From: Piezodorus guildinii
Lineage: Eukaryota; Arthropoda; Insecta; Hemiptera; Pentatomidae
Length of the DNA: 64,000 nucleotides
Assembly: GCA_023052935.1 (NCBI GenBank)
Contig: CM041294.1
Location: 152,850,899 to 152,914,898 of the forward strand
Reading direction: 5' to 3'
Below are positions 10,871 to 22,637 of this stretch, piece after piece. Each line of letters starts with the position of its first letter. Position 1 is the stretch's first letter. The notes below the pieces were generated by a model. The model had not been told where the DNA came from. It made no database searches and was given only the letters and a program-made list of their open reading frames with translations. A program made the translations under genes and the position numbers.

Positions 10871-11518
10871 TGTATGAATTCTTGATAGTACTTTTTAGTT
10901 CAATGTAGTGAAATCCAAAAAACCAGATTGAATTTTAGCAAAAAAATGCAAATATAAACCCTACAAATCTATTTATCTATGACAAGAATAACTTAATATT
11001 TTATGTAAAAATAAAATAAATTTGTTTTTATCAGATATTTATAAGTAAACTATATAGATCTGCTTATTAAGTTTGATTTTAAATCGACTTTCTAAGGATG
11101 TGAACGGATAAAAGAAAGATTGAAAAATCAATATAATATGCGCTCCAAATCTCAAATACATTCCTTGATTTACTGATATTTATCTATAATATCACCTTGT
11201 TGATGAAGAAGATATCTTTCAATGTAATATAAAATATAAGAATATGTTTTCGTTTTTTTTAAATACTCGTAAATATCTAAAACAGGTTTGATGATTGATA
11301 TATTTTGGTAAGGAGATGTATGATTACGAGAGGACACGACTTCGGTCGCAGGACGCCTCAGGGGTTTCCCGTAGGATAGGATTAGGACGTAAACGGAGTT
11401 CACCCAACCTTATGAAAATAACTGAGTTTAGGTCCTGTGCAGGAAACCGAGATTAAGGTTAGGCAGGTAGAGGTGAAGCATCTTAAAGTCTGGAAAGCTG
11501 GGTACTTAAGGGTTCTTA

Positions 11519-12410
11519 CTTTCACTTAATATAAAGTAAGGGGAAGTATTGCGATCGTGAAAATTTTCAAATTCCAGTTTTCAACAGAAATGTACGTTTT
11601 AGGGTCCCCTGAGTCCAAATAAACAAGTCCCGCAAAAAGGTCTGTGTGTGTTTGGTAACTCCCGGGCGGAAACGGTAAGTCCTATGAAACTGAAATTTCA
11701 TATTTAAGACAAATATACGTCCGAGACGTTACAAAACCTTTTTCATCAAAAAGAGCTTACCAGAAGAGGCACTAAATACTATATATTTTGCACCTTTTAT
11801 CGATTTTCTCGAAAACGGTTCCGACGATTTTGATTAAACTCGCTATATCGATGTAAAGTTTAATGGGCTTTAATATCATGTAGGTTTTATTTGGATAAAA
11901 ATGGTCTGACAGAGCTTAAATACCGATATTTTAAATTTTCTTCTCCTAAAGTACCTTTAATTTTGTAGATTCAATAATAATAACTAGATTATCTTGTTAA
12001 CGAAGATGAAAAACAGGTCAATATATAAATTGAATAAATTCGATACCCAACTAAAGGAGAAAACTGAAAAAATATTTTTTTAATGCAATTTTTCGTTTTG
12101 AACATAAGAGCAGTAATATACATGTATGATATACCGTTGGAAAGCTAAAGATTTTAGAAAAAATATCATCTCATACACAAGCTTTTAGAAGTTAATAGAG
12201 AGTGACGAGAAGAAGATAAAACTAACTGATTATTTTAGATAATAAAATAAAAGATTTTTTAATAAAACACATGTTTCTATATAAATTATTTTTTATTTAA
12301 TTCTTTAATAGTTTCACGTATTTTTAACTCTAACTCTATTTGAAAATTCTTTCATTGATTTTACAAATTGATGTAAGTGAAAGTCGTATGTTGCCCGCAC
12401 CAGATTTTTT
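11519..12410 (+). repeat. Repeat A, near full-length copy
   Basis: It begins with ACTTTCACTTA and runs through the CpG-containing block gtcccgcaaaaaggtctgtgtg, cgatgtaaagtttaatggg, the block accgttggaaagctaaag, and the 3' end gtaagtgaaagtcgtatgttgcccgcaccag. The first and last parts include a short inverted repeat (ACTTTCACTTA/TAAGTGAAAGT). It is about 0.9 kb and noncoding. The next copy follows in inverse orientation, tail to tail. The class is uncertain: a MITE or a Helitron-like element is possible. Confidence 0.82.
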
Positions 12411-12869
12411 TTATTTAATCTACAAAACTAAAGTTACTTTAGGGAAAGAAAATTTAAAATATCGGCATTTAAGCCCTGTGAGACCATTTTAATCAGAATA
12501 AAACCTACATGATATTAAAGCCCATTAAATTTTACATCGTTTAATCAAACTCGTCGGAACCGTTTTCGAGAAAATCGAAAAAAGGTGCGAAAAAGCATTG
12601 TGTAAAGTGCTTCTTCTAGTAAGCTCATTTTGATGAAAAATGTTTTGTCACGTCTCGGGCGCATAGTTGTCTTAAATATGACATTTCAGTTTCATAGGAC
12701 TTACCGTTTCCGCCCGGGAGTTACTACACACACACACACAGACCTTTTTGCGGGACTTGGTTATTTGGACCCAGGGACCCTAAAACGTGTATTTCCGTTG
12801 AAAACTGAAATTCGAAACTTTTCACGATCGCAATACTTCCCCTTACTATATATAGTAAGTGAAAGTAAA
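12411..12869 (-). repeat. Repeat A, 5' half, inverted
   Basis: It joins the preceding copy at 12411 and ends at tatatatagtaagtgaaagt (12869), the reverse complement of the repeat A start. The open frames of 105 and 153 codons across and beyond it are by-products of repeat sequence and show no protein family. Confidence 0.8.
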
Positions 12870-13345
12870 AAGGAACAGGTAAACAAAAATTTAAACGTTG
12901 TTGGATTTTTCGGAACAATTGCAATATCCTTCGACCTTTGTTCATGAAACCTTCGGCAACATAGAAAGGTAAAGCCACGGTAGCCAAGAGAGTAAGGCCA
13001 GTTGACCCCTTTCATCACTAAATCAGGACGTGGCAAAGCGCACCCTGTTGGCCGATAAATGATACAGCGGTTCAACTCCCTCCAATCCCCACCCCTCTTC
13101 AGAATTATTAATGCCTTTGTAAATAAACCGCCCTCTCCATTCCCCGATATGATATATTCAAAACTGTTGGATATGTTTTGTATGAAATCTCGGTTCGTTC
13201 GATCGAAAGAATATTTATGCATGAGCCTTGCGACGATACGTCAATTCTTGATTTATATGTCTGCTTATCACTGCTCTGTTGTATGCATAGTTTGAAACAT
13301 TCTAAATTAATTATTTGCATCTATGATATAATTATTATTAATGAT
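12870..13345. other. Unassigned, moderately GC-containing DNA
   Basis: No element was recognised between two repeat A copies. Overlapping open frames on both strands lack any motif I recognise. Confidence 0.4.
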
Positions 13346-13612
13346 GTAAGAAATATATAGTATGGGGAAGTATTGCGATTGTGAACATTTTTTAATTCGA
13401 TTTCACCGGAAATACGCGTTTAAGTTCCCTTGAGCCCAGATGACCACGTCCCGCTAAAACGTGTTGCAAGTCCAGCTGAAAAACAAAAAGTTGTACAGAG
13501 CTACAATTTCATATTTTATTACAACATCAGCAACTTGTAGCGACGCGATCGATAACTGATTAATCGATAAATAACAACGTGAGTATTACTTTTTCAAAGC
13601 AATGGCTGTGTC

Positions 13613-14008
13613 GAGCGATGGCACAGGTCACTAAAGGTCGCTCTGATTGCTCATCTAGATGCAATCAATTGGTCTAGGATTTCGCCAACAGTTTTGTTAG
13701 GGCTCAGAGCTATGATACGGGACGACTCAGACTTCAGTGTAGCAGAAGGGGTTTATGGCAAAAATCTAAGATTGCCTGGCGAGTATTCAGTGCAGACATC
13801 GTGTAAAAGAGATTTACCGTCGTTCGTGCAAGAAATAAAAGACAACATGGGTCAGCTTCACTCTGCGAGCTTTCGAGATAGCAACAAGACGAACATATTT
13901 GTCCACAAGTCGCTCGAAAGCTGGTCTCACATGTTTTTAAGGGACGATACCATTAAGAAATCCCTAACACCTCTATATAGTGGGCCTTACCCCGTAGTAA
14001 GTCGTTAG
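13613..14008 (+). pseudogene. Ty3/Gypsy integrase C-terminal fragment
   Basis: An open frame of about 130 codons starts without a proper initiation codon at 13613 (ERWHRSLKVALIAHL) and continues through LLGLRAMIRDDSDFSVAE and VYGKNLRLPGE to SGPYPVVSR before the stop. This pattern is the end of the integrase core and the following C-terminal region of Gypsy-type LTR retrotransposon pol. The catalytic DDE part, reverse transcriptase and LTRs are absent, so it is a fragment. Confidence 0.8.
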
Positions 14009-14368
14009 TTAGTTTTATGTATCAGTTAGCCTTTAATTAATCTTAAATTTGTGGAATCCTTTTTGTTAATTTTCCTATTATTTTGTTTGTATTGATTAAT
14101 TTTGATTAAATTATTCTGTTTAAAATCTGACCAATTATTGTTTTTACATTTATCCTTGCACAACGAGGCTTAAAACTTTTTCATTAACATTAACCAACCA
14201 GGAGAGCCACTTTATACTATGTATTTTGCACCTTTTCTCAATTTTCTCAAAAACGGCTTTAACGATTTTGATTAAAGCTAAAATATTCAATTTTTCTTTT
14301 CTTTCAACGTTAGAACAGTAAAATAGGTGTATAATATTCCGTTGGAAAGCAAATGATTTTAGAAAAAA

Positions 14369-15403
14369 TCTATACTAATATTATTAAGCTGGAGAGTTTG
14401 TTTGTTTGTTTGTTTAAACGCGCTAATCTTAGAAACTACTAGTTCAAATTGAAACATTCTTTTTGTGTTGGACAGTCCATTTATCGAGGAAGGCTATAGG
14501 CTATATAACATCACGCTGCAACCGATACGACCGAAGAATCAGTGGAAAATCTAGGAAAAACGAGAGAAATTGACCTCACATCCCAACGATTCCAAATGTT
14601 TTACCCTTTAATTTTAAAATTAAATTTCCCGTTCAGTTATCTTTTGCCGTAACAATTAATAAATCACATGGTCAAACATTTAAACACGTATGAATCGATT
14701 TACGTCAAGATCGGGATGCGGAGAATATCAGTATGTTCTTCTGTCAGAAGAAAATAAAACCAAAAATATAATTTACGCAGAAGTACTTTAAAATATTGGG
14801 TCGTCCGAAAAGTTCGTAGAGATTTTTAAAATAAAATTTACGTTTGGTTTTTTCTACTTTAAATGAATCACGAAACTAATGTTTATTTATATGCCTTTGA
14901 ACCCCAAGGAATTAACTATGTTTAAACATTGAATTCGTTTTTAGTAATAAGCAAACCAACATGAGTGACGACTCGGTTCATTTTCGGCCTATTATGCTGT
15001 TCTTTTTCAAAAAAGGGATAAAAGTATCCCAAACTGCAAGAAAGATTCGTGCCGTGTATAGGAGCGATTCCATTGCTGATAGCAAGGTTCATAGTTCACA
15101 GAAATCCTACTCTTCAGAAGATGACGTAAAAACAGACCTTTTATTGTTCTTTAGGAGTAAGGACAGTGTTTTTTGGAAAAAAAGGGATAATAGACCTTTC
15201 AAACCGTTGGGAAAGAGTAATCGCTAACGGTGGTAACTATTTTGTAGATTAAATAAATAAATTTTAAGCTGTTCATCACTTTTAATTTTTGTCCAAATTT
15301 CTCTACGAACTTTCCAGGACAGCCCAATATATCCTTTTAAAAACGTCTTAATAGCGATCATAATAACAGAAATAGACGCAGACGAAGTCGCGGCAACAGC
15401 TAG
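14369..15403 (+). mobile_element. Helitron remnant with helicase C-terminus
   Basis: The left end begins TCTATACTAATATTATTAAGC after an A, followed by the familiar gtttgtttgtttaaacgcgctaatct block. The middle encodes the end of a Pif1-like helicase: FAVTINKSHGQTFKHV (motif VI region), then after a frameshift VLLSEENKTKNIIYAEVL and a stop at 14791. The right end (gcagacgaagtcgcggcaacagCTAG) stops before a T, giving the expected A/T insertion without duplication. Most of the coding region is deleted, and a mariner is inserted at 14796. Confidence 0.85.
14796..15327 (+). mobile_element. Mariner element, internally deleted
   Basis: Terminal inverted repeats ttgggtcgtccgaaaagttc (left) and the complementary right end, tacgaactttccaggacagcccaa, are flanked by TA on both sides (14794-14795 and 15328-15329). 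The frame 14961-15227 fuses the N-terminal start of a mariner transposase (HFRPIMLFFFKKGIKVSQTA) to the C-terminal region (VFWKKRDNRPFKPLGK). The whole DD34D core is missing, so it cannot transpose autonomously. Length is 532 bp. Confidence 0.9.
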
Positions 15404-15530
15404 TGTTATCATAAACACACAATTTGTAAAGTTAACAGAGAGTGCTGAAAAGCCGGTAAAGCTAACTGATACTCGTAGATAATGATGTAATTGATTATTT
15501 AAGAAAAAGATGTCTTTTGATCCTAAATGT

Positions 15531-16290
15531 TAATTTTAAAACATTTAAAACTCCGTAATTCCTTAAAATGTATGCAAGTTACAGAAAAAAGGAATAATTT
15601 AGTAACGAAAACGATTAATTAAGAATATTAAATTAAGGGGATAAGGAAAAAAAAATTCCTAAATGTAATTAATTCGTTCACCATTTTCATCTTTCACTGT
15701 ATTTAAAAAAATCATTTCCCTCGATTAAAGTTGTACCCCCAGTTAAAAGTTAAAAATTAAGAATTCAAGTAATAATGATTAATTAAGTTCTTTTATTTTT
15801 TCTTTTGGTCAATAATTCGCCACAGACATGATAGCTAGAACCAAATTCATATTTTTCAAAATTCATATATAATGCTGTCCGTGCATGTCGTTTGCTGGTT
15901 CTAAAACAGAAAGTCTGTTCCGAAGAATAGAAGATACTCTGCTAAAAGATGCTAATTATAGGATCTCATTCTGGTGAAGGGTCGCCACGGGAAGCCAATT
16001 ACACCAAGGACCTAGTTAAAGATCCTTCTTCTTATTGCTTTGTGGTCTCTCTCTCTCTTTCATCTATTCTTTATTTTATTTTATTTTTTTCATTTTTCCT
16101 TTCAAATAAAATCTTGCAACTTTGATCAAAAGAAACTTTTAGACAGTCAATCTCTTCGTTAAGTGGTGGGTTCAAACTTAACAGCTGGCTCTAGAGTTCT
16201 TTTAAAATGAGTAAAAATTAATGATATATATTTTTACCGGAACTGATGTTATTTCAGTAGTTTGTCAATATGTATATAGCTATAAAATGT
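15531..16290. other. Unassigned AT-rich DNA
   Basis: No gene or recognisable element. It contains a CT-rich run near 16045-16120. Confidence 0.4.
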
Positions 16291-17330
16291 TTACTTTTAC
16301 TTACCGATATATGGAATAAATAGCAAGGAAAAGTATTGCGATCCTGAAAATTTTCGAATTCCCGTTTTCAACGGAAATACACGTTCCCTGGTCCAAATGA
16401 CTAAGTCCCGCTAAAAGGTCTGTGTGTGTGGTAACTCCCGCGGGTAAACGGTAAGTCCTATGAAACTGAAATTTCATATTTAAGAAAACTATACTCCCGA
16501 GATATTACAAAATCTTTTTCATCGAAATTAGCTCAAAAGAATTTAATTTCTTAGTATTTGATTCTCACTCTAAATACCTTTAATTTAGTCGATTCAAAAA
16601 AATTAACCAAATCGTCTGATTAGCATTTCTTAAAAACAGCTAAATATGCATGTTGAGTGAAATTGAAAAAAAACTAAAGGGGAGAACTGAAAAGAAGAAA
16701 ATTTAATGCAATTTTTGTTTTTGAAAATAAAAACGGTAATATAACGTACATGCATGATATACCGTTGGAAAGCTAAAGATTGTAGACAAAATATTATCTT
16801 ATACACAAGCTTATAAAAATTAATAGAGAGTGATGAAAAGCCTATAAAACTAACTGATTATTTTAGATAATAATATAATCGATTTTTTAATAAATCACAT
16901 GATTTTTTTAAAATCCAAAATAATTAATTCTTAATCAATTTATTTTGTTTGTTTGTTTATTTATTTAACGTCACTTTATGCTACTATGGCTAATCGGACG
17001 ATGCTACAGTGGGAGTCCTAAATTTTGCCTATCCAGGTTTTATTAGGATAGGGATCTTTAACGAGTACCTGACATCGCACAGGCTCGGGACCACCTTTTA
17101 ACGTCCCCTCCGAAGGACGGCGTAACTAAGGATTTTTTACTCCCATTAAAAAATCCTAGGACCACCTGCGGGTTTGAAGCCGTGACCTTTAGCATGAGAG
17201 GCTGTTACGCTAGCCACCCAGCTACAAGTGATCCCCGTCAATTTATTTTTATCTTTTAAAATGCTTTTAAAAATTCTTAAATATATTTTAACAACGGAGG
17301 TAAGTGAAAGTCGTGTGTTGCCTGCACCTA
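16291..17330 (+). repeat. Repeat A, near full length, with SINE insertion
   Basis: It starts at acttttacttaccgatatat and ends at gtaagtgaaagtcgtgtgttgcctgcacc (17290-17320). The insertion of SINE-1 at 16947-17237 is bounded by a perfect 12-bp duplication of repeat A sequence. Otherwise the order of blocks matches the 11519 copy. Confidence 0.8.
16947..17237 (-). mobile_element. SINE-1, tRNA-derived, with 12-bp TSD
   Basis: On the minus strand the head reads as a tRNA: start gatcacttgtagctgggtgg (A box TAGCTGGGTGG) and B box GGTTTCAAACC-like (gcttcaaaccc here). It is followed by a conserved body (tcctaggattttttaatggg) and a 3' tail of repeated aaac/aaat units. The target-site duplication tcaatttatttt is at 16935-16946 and 17238-17249. 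It is transcribed by RNA polymerase III in principle and mobilised by a LINE. Confidence 0.88.
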
Positions 17331-18254
17331 TTTTTTTTTTTAGTTGGTACCACTGCTCTAAATATTTAACAACTTGCTTTTTTGATGTAGTTTATTACTA
17401 CTAAATTTTTGGCTTGGCAGTAAATTCTTTGAATGGCCTCCCTCAGGACTAAAGTTTTCAAAATAAGAATCCTTAATAATTTTTCAGGAAATTAAAGAGG
17501 TTAATCTTAATGAGTAGCCACCCAGCGTTGGTAATATCGAGGCAGAGTATCATGGAGATAGCGAGCTAATGGTCCGTGAAGCTGATCGCTGTTAATTTAC
17601 ATTCTCTCCCGAACGGCGTCAACTCTTCTCATAATTCCTGAAATTAATACCCTAATGGAAGGTGTATATAGACAAATGGCGGAGCGCTTTAGACTAACAA
17701 GTGATAATATTCGGTAGGAGATAAAGGATTAAAACTTTGTTTTAAGTGGTGATTATATCTTTTTAGAAACAAATAATTAAACGGTACTCTTTGCTGATTA
17801 AATTTATATATATTTACCTCGGTCAATCTTTTGTAATTTATAAAACTTTATTCTGCGACAGAATAGGTCTTAAGAATGACGAAAATGTACAAAATTAATT
17901 ATATTTGTTTGGTCGTTTAAAACATTAATTCAGGAATGGATCAGATTTTGTAACGACTAGTTATCATCTATAGCTTTAAATAATTCATATTTAGGAGAAG
18001 GTAAAATATAAAAAAATTAGTTACCAGTTGCCGGTGAAAAATAGTAAAAATACCCTTTTATTGGTTTGAAATTTAAAATATGTATATAGCACAATTGGAA
18101 AACAGAAGCTTTTTAAATGTTAGATAAACTGAAAGCGCAAAAAACGTCAGAGACAAAAATACAGCAATTGATGAGAGGTTATTTGCCACTGAAAAATTAA
18201 ATAATGCTTCTACAATAATAATATACAAAAAAAAAAATAATAATTTCAAAGAAA
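17331..18254. other. Unassigned DNA; decayed LINE tail near 17845
   Basis: No gene. The block aaaactttattctgcgacagaa at about 17843-17865 resembles the family D LINE/SINE tail at 9520 and 29828. The rest is AT-rich. Confidence 0.4.
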
Positions 18255-18267
18255 TATAAAAATGTTT

Positions 18268-18543
18268 GTTGTTTGCTAGTTTATTGAACGTTACTTTATG
18301 CTACTGTAGCTAATCGGAAGATGCTACAGTGGGAGTCCTAATTTTGCCTATCCAGTTTTAATTTGGATAGGGGTCTACCTGACATCACACATGATCGGGA
18401 TCACCTTTTTACATTCCCTGAAGCACGGCACAGCTAAGGGTTTTTTACAACCTTTAAAAAATCCTAGGACCACCTGCGGGTTTGAATCCGTGGCCTTTAG
18501 CATAAAAGACTGTTATGCTAGCCACCCTGCTACAGGTGATCCC
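18268..18543 (-). mobile_element. SINE-1 copy with perfect 13-bp TSD
   Basis: Same organisation as 16947-17237, with the tRNA-like head on the minus strand (gatcacctgtagcagggtgg) and B box gattcaaaccc. The duplication tataaaaatgttt flanks it at 18255-18267 and 18544-18556. The body carries several small deletions relative to the other copies. Confidence 0.88.
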
Positions 18544-18747
18544 TATAAAAATGTTTAAAGCATTGGCAAATCTACTTCACGTAACATCTTTGCTCCCACC
18601 AGCTGTGTGTTTTTAACCTCACTCCATCACAAGCATCAGGCCCGTAACGCATATATTGGGAAGATAGATAGTTTAGTAGATAGGAAAATAATTAATGTTT
18701 AAACGTTATTCATTATGATGGAGTTTTTGTTACCGTTGAGAAATTAG

Positions 18748-19442
18748 ATGAGGAAGATGGTTGGGGGTGCGGACAGAAATTAGAAACACACATTTAAAAC
18801 AAGTGCTATTTTAATTATGTGCCAACGTTTCGGCCTACAATGTGGGCCTTCATCAGGGCTAAAAGAAACAAGATAATAACCAATGTAATTATAGACTTAA
18901 TAATGCGTTAGGTATATAATAATAATATGACAGTAATATAATATGGGAACATAAATAAAATTAAATGTAAAATGATAATAAAATGGCAGTTATAAAGTAT
19001 GGAAGTAAACAGAATTGAGATGATAATATAGTAATAAGAATATATAAAGAGAGACTAAGCAAATGAAAAAATGACAAAGGAAAAATACGTGAACAATTAA
19101 AATTTTTAATATGAACAATTTTGAAGTGACATATGACGGTAATATATTAAAATCATAGTTAAGAGTATAGGTAATTATAAAAAGAACATAGTCATTAAAA
19201 AAGAGAAACAGTGTGAATAAAAAAAATAATTTTAAATTTTAAAATAATGTAATATTAAACTAACAATTATATGTCAGGATATATAACGGAGAAAGATATG
19301 AGTATGGAAAGAGAGAAAAAAGAAATTAAGAAAGAAATCTTTCCATTGTAGGCCGAAACGTCGGCACATAATTAAAATAGCACTTGTTTTAAATGTGTGT
19401 TTCTAATTTATGACCGCCCCCCTCCCCAACCATCTTCCTCAT
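18748..19442. mobile_element. Palindromic ribozyme-bearing element 2
   Basis: Inverted arms at 18748-18842 and 19344-19442 enclose about 500 bp of AT-rich noncoding DNA. The left arm holds a complete hammerhead motif on the minus strand. The right arm holds only its 3' half (ccgaaacgtcggcac, plus strand, 19352-19366). A second copy of the same family lies at 45470-46112 in inverse orientation. No protein-coding capacity was found. Confidence 0.75.
18821..18860 (-). ncRNA. Hammerhead ribozyme motif (type I), intact core
   Basis: Minus strand: AGCC, CTGATGA, extra A, GGCC stem II pairing with GGCC across loop CACATTGTA, GAAA, CGTTGGC. Stem I GCC/GGC is available. Both core boxes are unchanged. 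Stem II differs from the 5669 and 42716 motifs but still pairs, which supports an RNA structure rather than a conserved DNA word. Confidence 0.7.
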
Positions 19443-19449
19443 TTAAACG

Positions 19450-19770
19450 TTAATAGGAATAGTGCTTTACAAATGAATATAGACAATAAATCTGCCATCT
19501 TGGTGGTTTTTCCATTTGAATGAGGTGCTCAGGTGTGAGTCTTATATGTCCAATCCGCAGGCGTGCCAGTGCTACCTCCTCACGGGGGTTACTTCTGAAA
19601 GAAATATTCCATAGTTTTACGATTCTTTCTATTTTTCGCATTCTGATTGAGCTCTCTTCCAAAATCGTCTGCCATTCTTTATTTATCTTTTCATTTAGTA
19701 GGCATGCCAAATTGGAGGAAGTTAATAGGGCTCTTCCACGGTCATGTCCTTATCGGCCTTATAATAGTCG
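19450..19770 (-). pseudogene. LINE C-terminal region with RNase H-type tail
   Basis: The minus-strand frame reads LNEKINKEWQTILEES and REEVALARLRIGHIRLTPEHL, the pattern found after the RNase H domain of I/R1/LOA-like non-LTR retrotransposons. Only this segment remains. It joins a palindromic element on one side and the family B element on the other. The clade assignment is uncertain. Confidence 0.6.
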
Positions 19771-19789
19771 TGTAAAATATACTTCTGCA

Positions 19790-21050
19790 ATTGAGACGTT
19801 GATTTCCAAAAGGTACTATATCAACATTAGAAAATTTTACAGGAAACGCAACAATCTGTCATTTATTTATTATTGGACCAATTTACGTGATTCTTTTTTT
19901 ATTGAAATCAAAAGTTGATTTTTAAGTGTGTTGCCAACACATTTTTTCCAAATTATTGCACTTTTCCTATAGATTTTAAACAATGCAATGTGGATATAAT
20001 ACTTTTTGTAATGGAACGTGGATATAGTACTTTTTGTAAAGTATTAAAAGGGATATAGTACTTTTAGGAAGAATTTAACGCGCGATAAGTTGGTAAAAGT
20101 CACTATAACCTTCCCAATACATCATTACCGATAACTAACGTCTTTATATTGTTAATTACTGAGTTAAATATATTTCCTTATTCTCCCTCTGAGAAATATC
20201 TTTCTTTGTTTGTTAATTACATTTATTATCTATTCTTCATAAGGAAAGTGAATATTCAAAGGACAATTTATCTATTTATGGCACTATAATAAGAAAGTAT
20301 GTAATTATGAAGTTTGTTTTGAACTTTTATTTACTATTTGTGTGAATTTAGCAAATTTAAGTATATTATTAAAGACGTGTAAACAATATTTAACCATAGA
20401 TACTGACAAATAATAAAGTTTTGAGGTTTTATTTTACATAAAAAAATCGACTACTCAGGCACATATTTAGCAAGTTCGTAGAATGCTAATTCCATCTATT
20501 TGCTGCATCAAATGTCATTATTCTATTAAAATGTGAGTTTCTGAAAAATTTTAAACCAAATTTATGTTACTTCAAGAAGAAATATTATTAAAAAAAAATT
20601 AATTTAAATGACAACCAACGAGAACCGAAGCAACGCAATTAAGTTGTTTAAAACGGCCTAAAAACTGATTATTACGTTAAAACCATTGATTAAAATAGTA
20701 GCGGTGATTCAAGTCATGCTAAATGAACCAATAAAAATGCATAAAATGATGAAAACAATAAATTAATGGTGATATATTACGGGATTAGGTGATTCTGCCG
20801 TATAGTAGGAAATATAGTACCTTTTGGAAGGAAATTAAAGGAAAGGTTACATCTGTTTACATAGGATATAGTACCTTTTGGAATGAAATGCTGTTTTTAA
20901 ATACTTTTTAAAGGATTTTTATGTATTTTAGCTAAAATTTGATGACGGATTTAGATAAAACTAAACCATTAGAATATAAATATTTCAAAATATCAACTTA
21001 AAAAAAAAAAATGTCCTTTAGTACCTTTTGGAAATCAACGTCTCAATTAT
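19790..21050. mobile_element. Family B TIR element with subterminal repeats
   Basis: The left end caattgagacgttgatttcc aaaaggtactatat (19789 onward) is inverted at the right end (tagtaccttttggaaatcaacgtctcaatt, about 21020-21050). Several internal copies of ggatatagtaccttttggaa-like words occur near both ends (19991, 20030, 20070, 20812, 20868). No transposase is encoded. It is a non-autonomous DNA transposon of unknown superfamily. Confidence 0.7.
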
Positions 21051-21714
21051 GCGGGACAGTATATATTTAAGGGTTTGTCTAGTCAGTGTTGAAGTAGAAA
21101 AAGACGGCAAGCAAAAAACCGATACAAAAACAACATTAAATTGAGAATCTTTATTTTTTTGAAGCTCGGTTTCGTATTGTTTTTCTCCTGTTCTTGTAAA
21201 GCAGCCTTCTCTCGAACCCCGCCTGATTTGTTTTAACTCGCCCTGTCCTAGAACTGTCAGAGTCTGGGAGCAGACACTGACCATTCCCTGTCATAGCCAG
21301 GCTCTACAACTTATCCACGAGTTGTTGGCCCGTTAATTTAGTGTTGAAAATGTTTTCTAATATATAGTTTACGAACAATACTTCGTATAAAAGGACTATA
21401 AACATTTTTATAAGATTATTCTTTGATAAATTTGTCATTTACCAAGCGAATACTTTACTTTGTGGTGAAATCACCACATAAATAACACAATGAATTGATT
21501 ATTGTTTATTTTTACAGAAGGGAACACAAATATTTTTATACAACACAAAACAATATTTTTGATCTCTGTGTTAAAACACAGGGATATTTTAATTCTAAAC
21601 TATCACAATTTATAACGCCACAAGCTCAAAACTAGAATCATCCTCTTTAATTTCTTCCTAAATTATGAGAAAATAATTGTCCGTTTATGTCTTAACTTTC
21701 GATCATTAAAAATA
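21051..21714. other. Unassigned DNA
   Basis: No gene was recognised. An open frame on the minus strand at 21018-21284 begins in family B sequence and has no family features. Confidence 0.4.
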
Positions 21715-22628
21715 AAATTTAGTGGGTGCAACACACAACTTTCACTCCCCTCCGTTGGTAAAATCAATTTAAATAGGTTTTAAGATTTTTTAATTACGCT
21801 TGGAGATAAAAATAATTGTTGAAGAATTTCATGAATTAATTTAATTTAAATAGAAACAAATGCTTTATTAAATAATCTATTATTTTTTTGCCTGCAACAA
21901 TTAGTTAGTTTTATCGGTTTTTCACCACTCTCCATTATCTTTTGGATTTTTGTGTATATGATAGTATTTTTTCTAAAATCTTTAGATTTTTAACGGTCTA
22001 TTATGCGTCTATATTACTGTTTTATGCTAAAAAACATCCAAATTGTGATAAAAAAAATTGTTGGTGTTTTCTCTTGTAATTGAATATCGTATTCGTTTAA
22101 ATGATATATTTGTCCGTTTTATTATCAGTACCAAATAAATCATATAGTTATTTCTATAGATTCTACAAAATTAAAAGTGCTTTAGAAGAAGAAAATCTAA
22201 AACATCGGCATTTAAGCCATATCAGACTACTTTCATCAGAATAAAACCTACACGATATCAAAGCCCATTAAATTTTACATCGATGTAGAGAGTTTACTCA
22301 AATTCGTTTAACCGTTTTTATTAAAACCATAATAAGCTGCTAAATGCTTGGTTCCTTTTCTTTTAGCTGATTTTGATGAAAATGTTTCTGTGACATCTCG
22401 GGCGTGTAGTTATCTCAAACATGAAATTTCAGTTTCATAGGACTTTTCGTTTTTCCGCTGGAATTTCCATACTCCGACACACACACAAACATTTTTGCTA
22501 GACTTGGTCATTTGGACCCAGGGGATCCTAAAACGTGTATTTCCGTTGAAAACTCAAATTCAAAAATTTTCACGATCACAATGCTTTCCCCTACTATATA
22601 CTTCATATATACGTAAGTGAAAGTTATA
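21715..22628 (-). repeat. Repeat A, near full-length copy
   Basis: On the minus strand it runs from acttta/actttcact ends to the tail: the plus strand begins gtgggtgcaacacacaactttcac and ends gtaagtgaaagt at about 22623. It contains a short cacacaca run and all internal blocks. A ribozyme-type element follows directly. Confidence 0.8.
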
Positions 22629-22637
22629 TATATAATA

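Larger units (their letters stand above)
13355..15530 (+). repeat. Repeat A, diverged copy split by nested insertions
   Basis: Blocks appear in order: ggggaagtattgcgat at 13362, the gtcccgctaaaacg block, a Gypsy fragment (about 13546-14170), accaggagagccactttatac at 14199, ccgttggaaagc at 14338, a Helitron (14369-15403), then gttaacagagagtg and gctaactgat at 15431-15470. Continuity across the Helitron is base-precise compared with the intact copy at 11519. The nesting gives a relative age order. Confidence 0.75.

Noticed and set aside
12761..13222. 153-codon open frame on the minus strand
   Set aside because: It spans repeat A and unique DNA, has no recognisable family and overlaps other open frames on both strands. 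It is likely chance.
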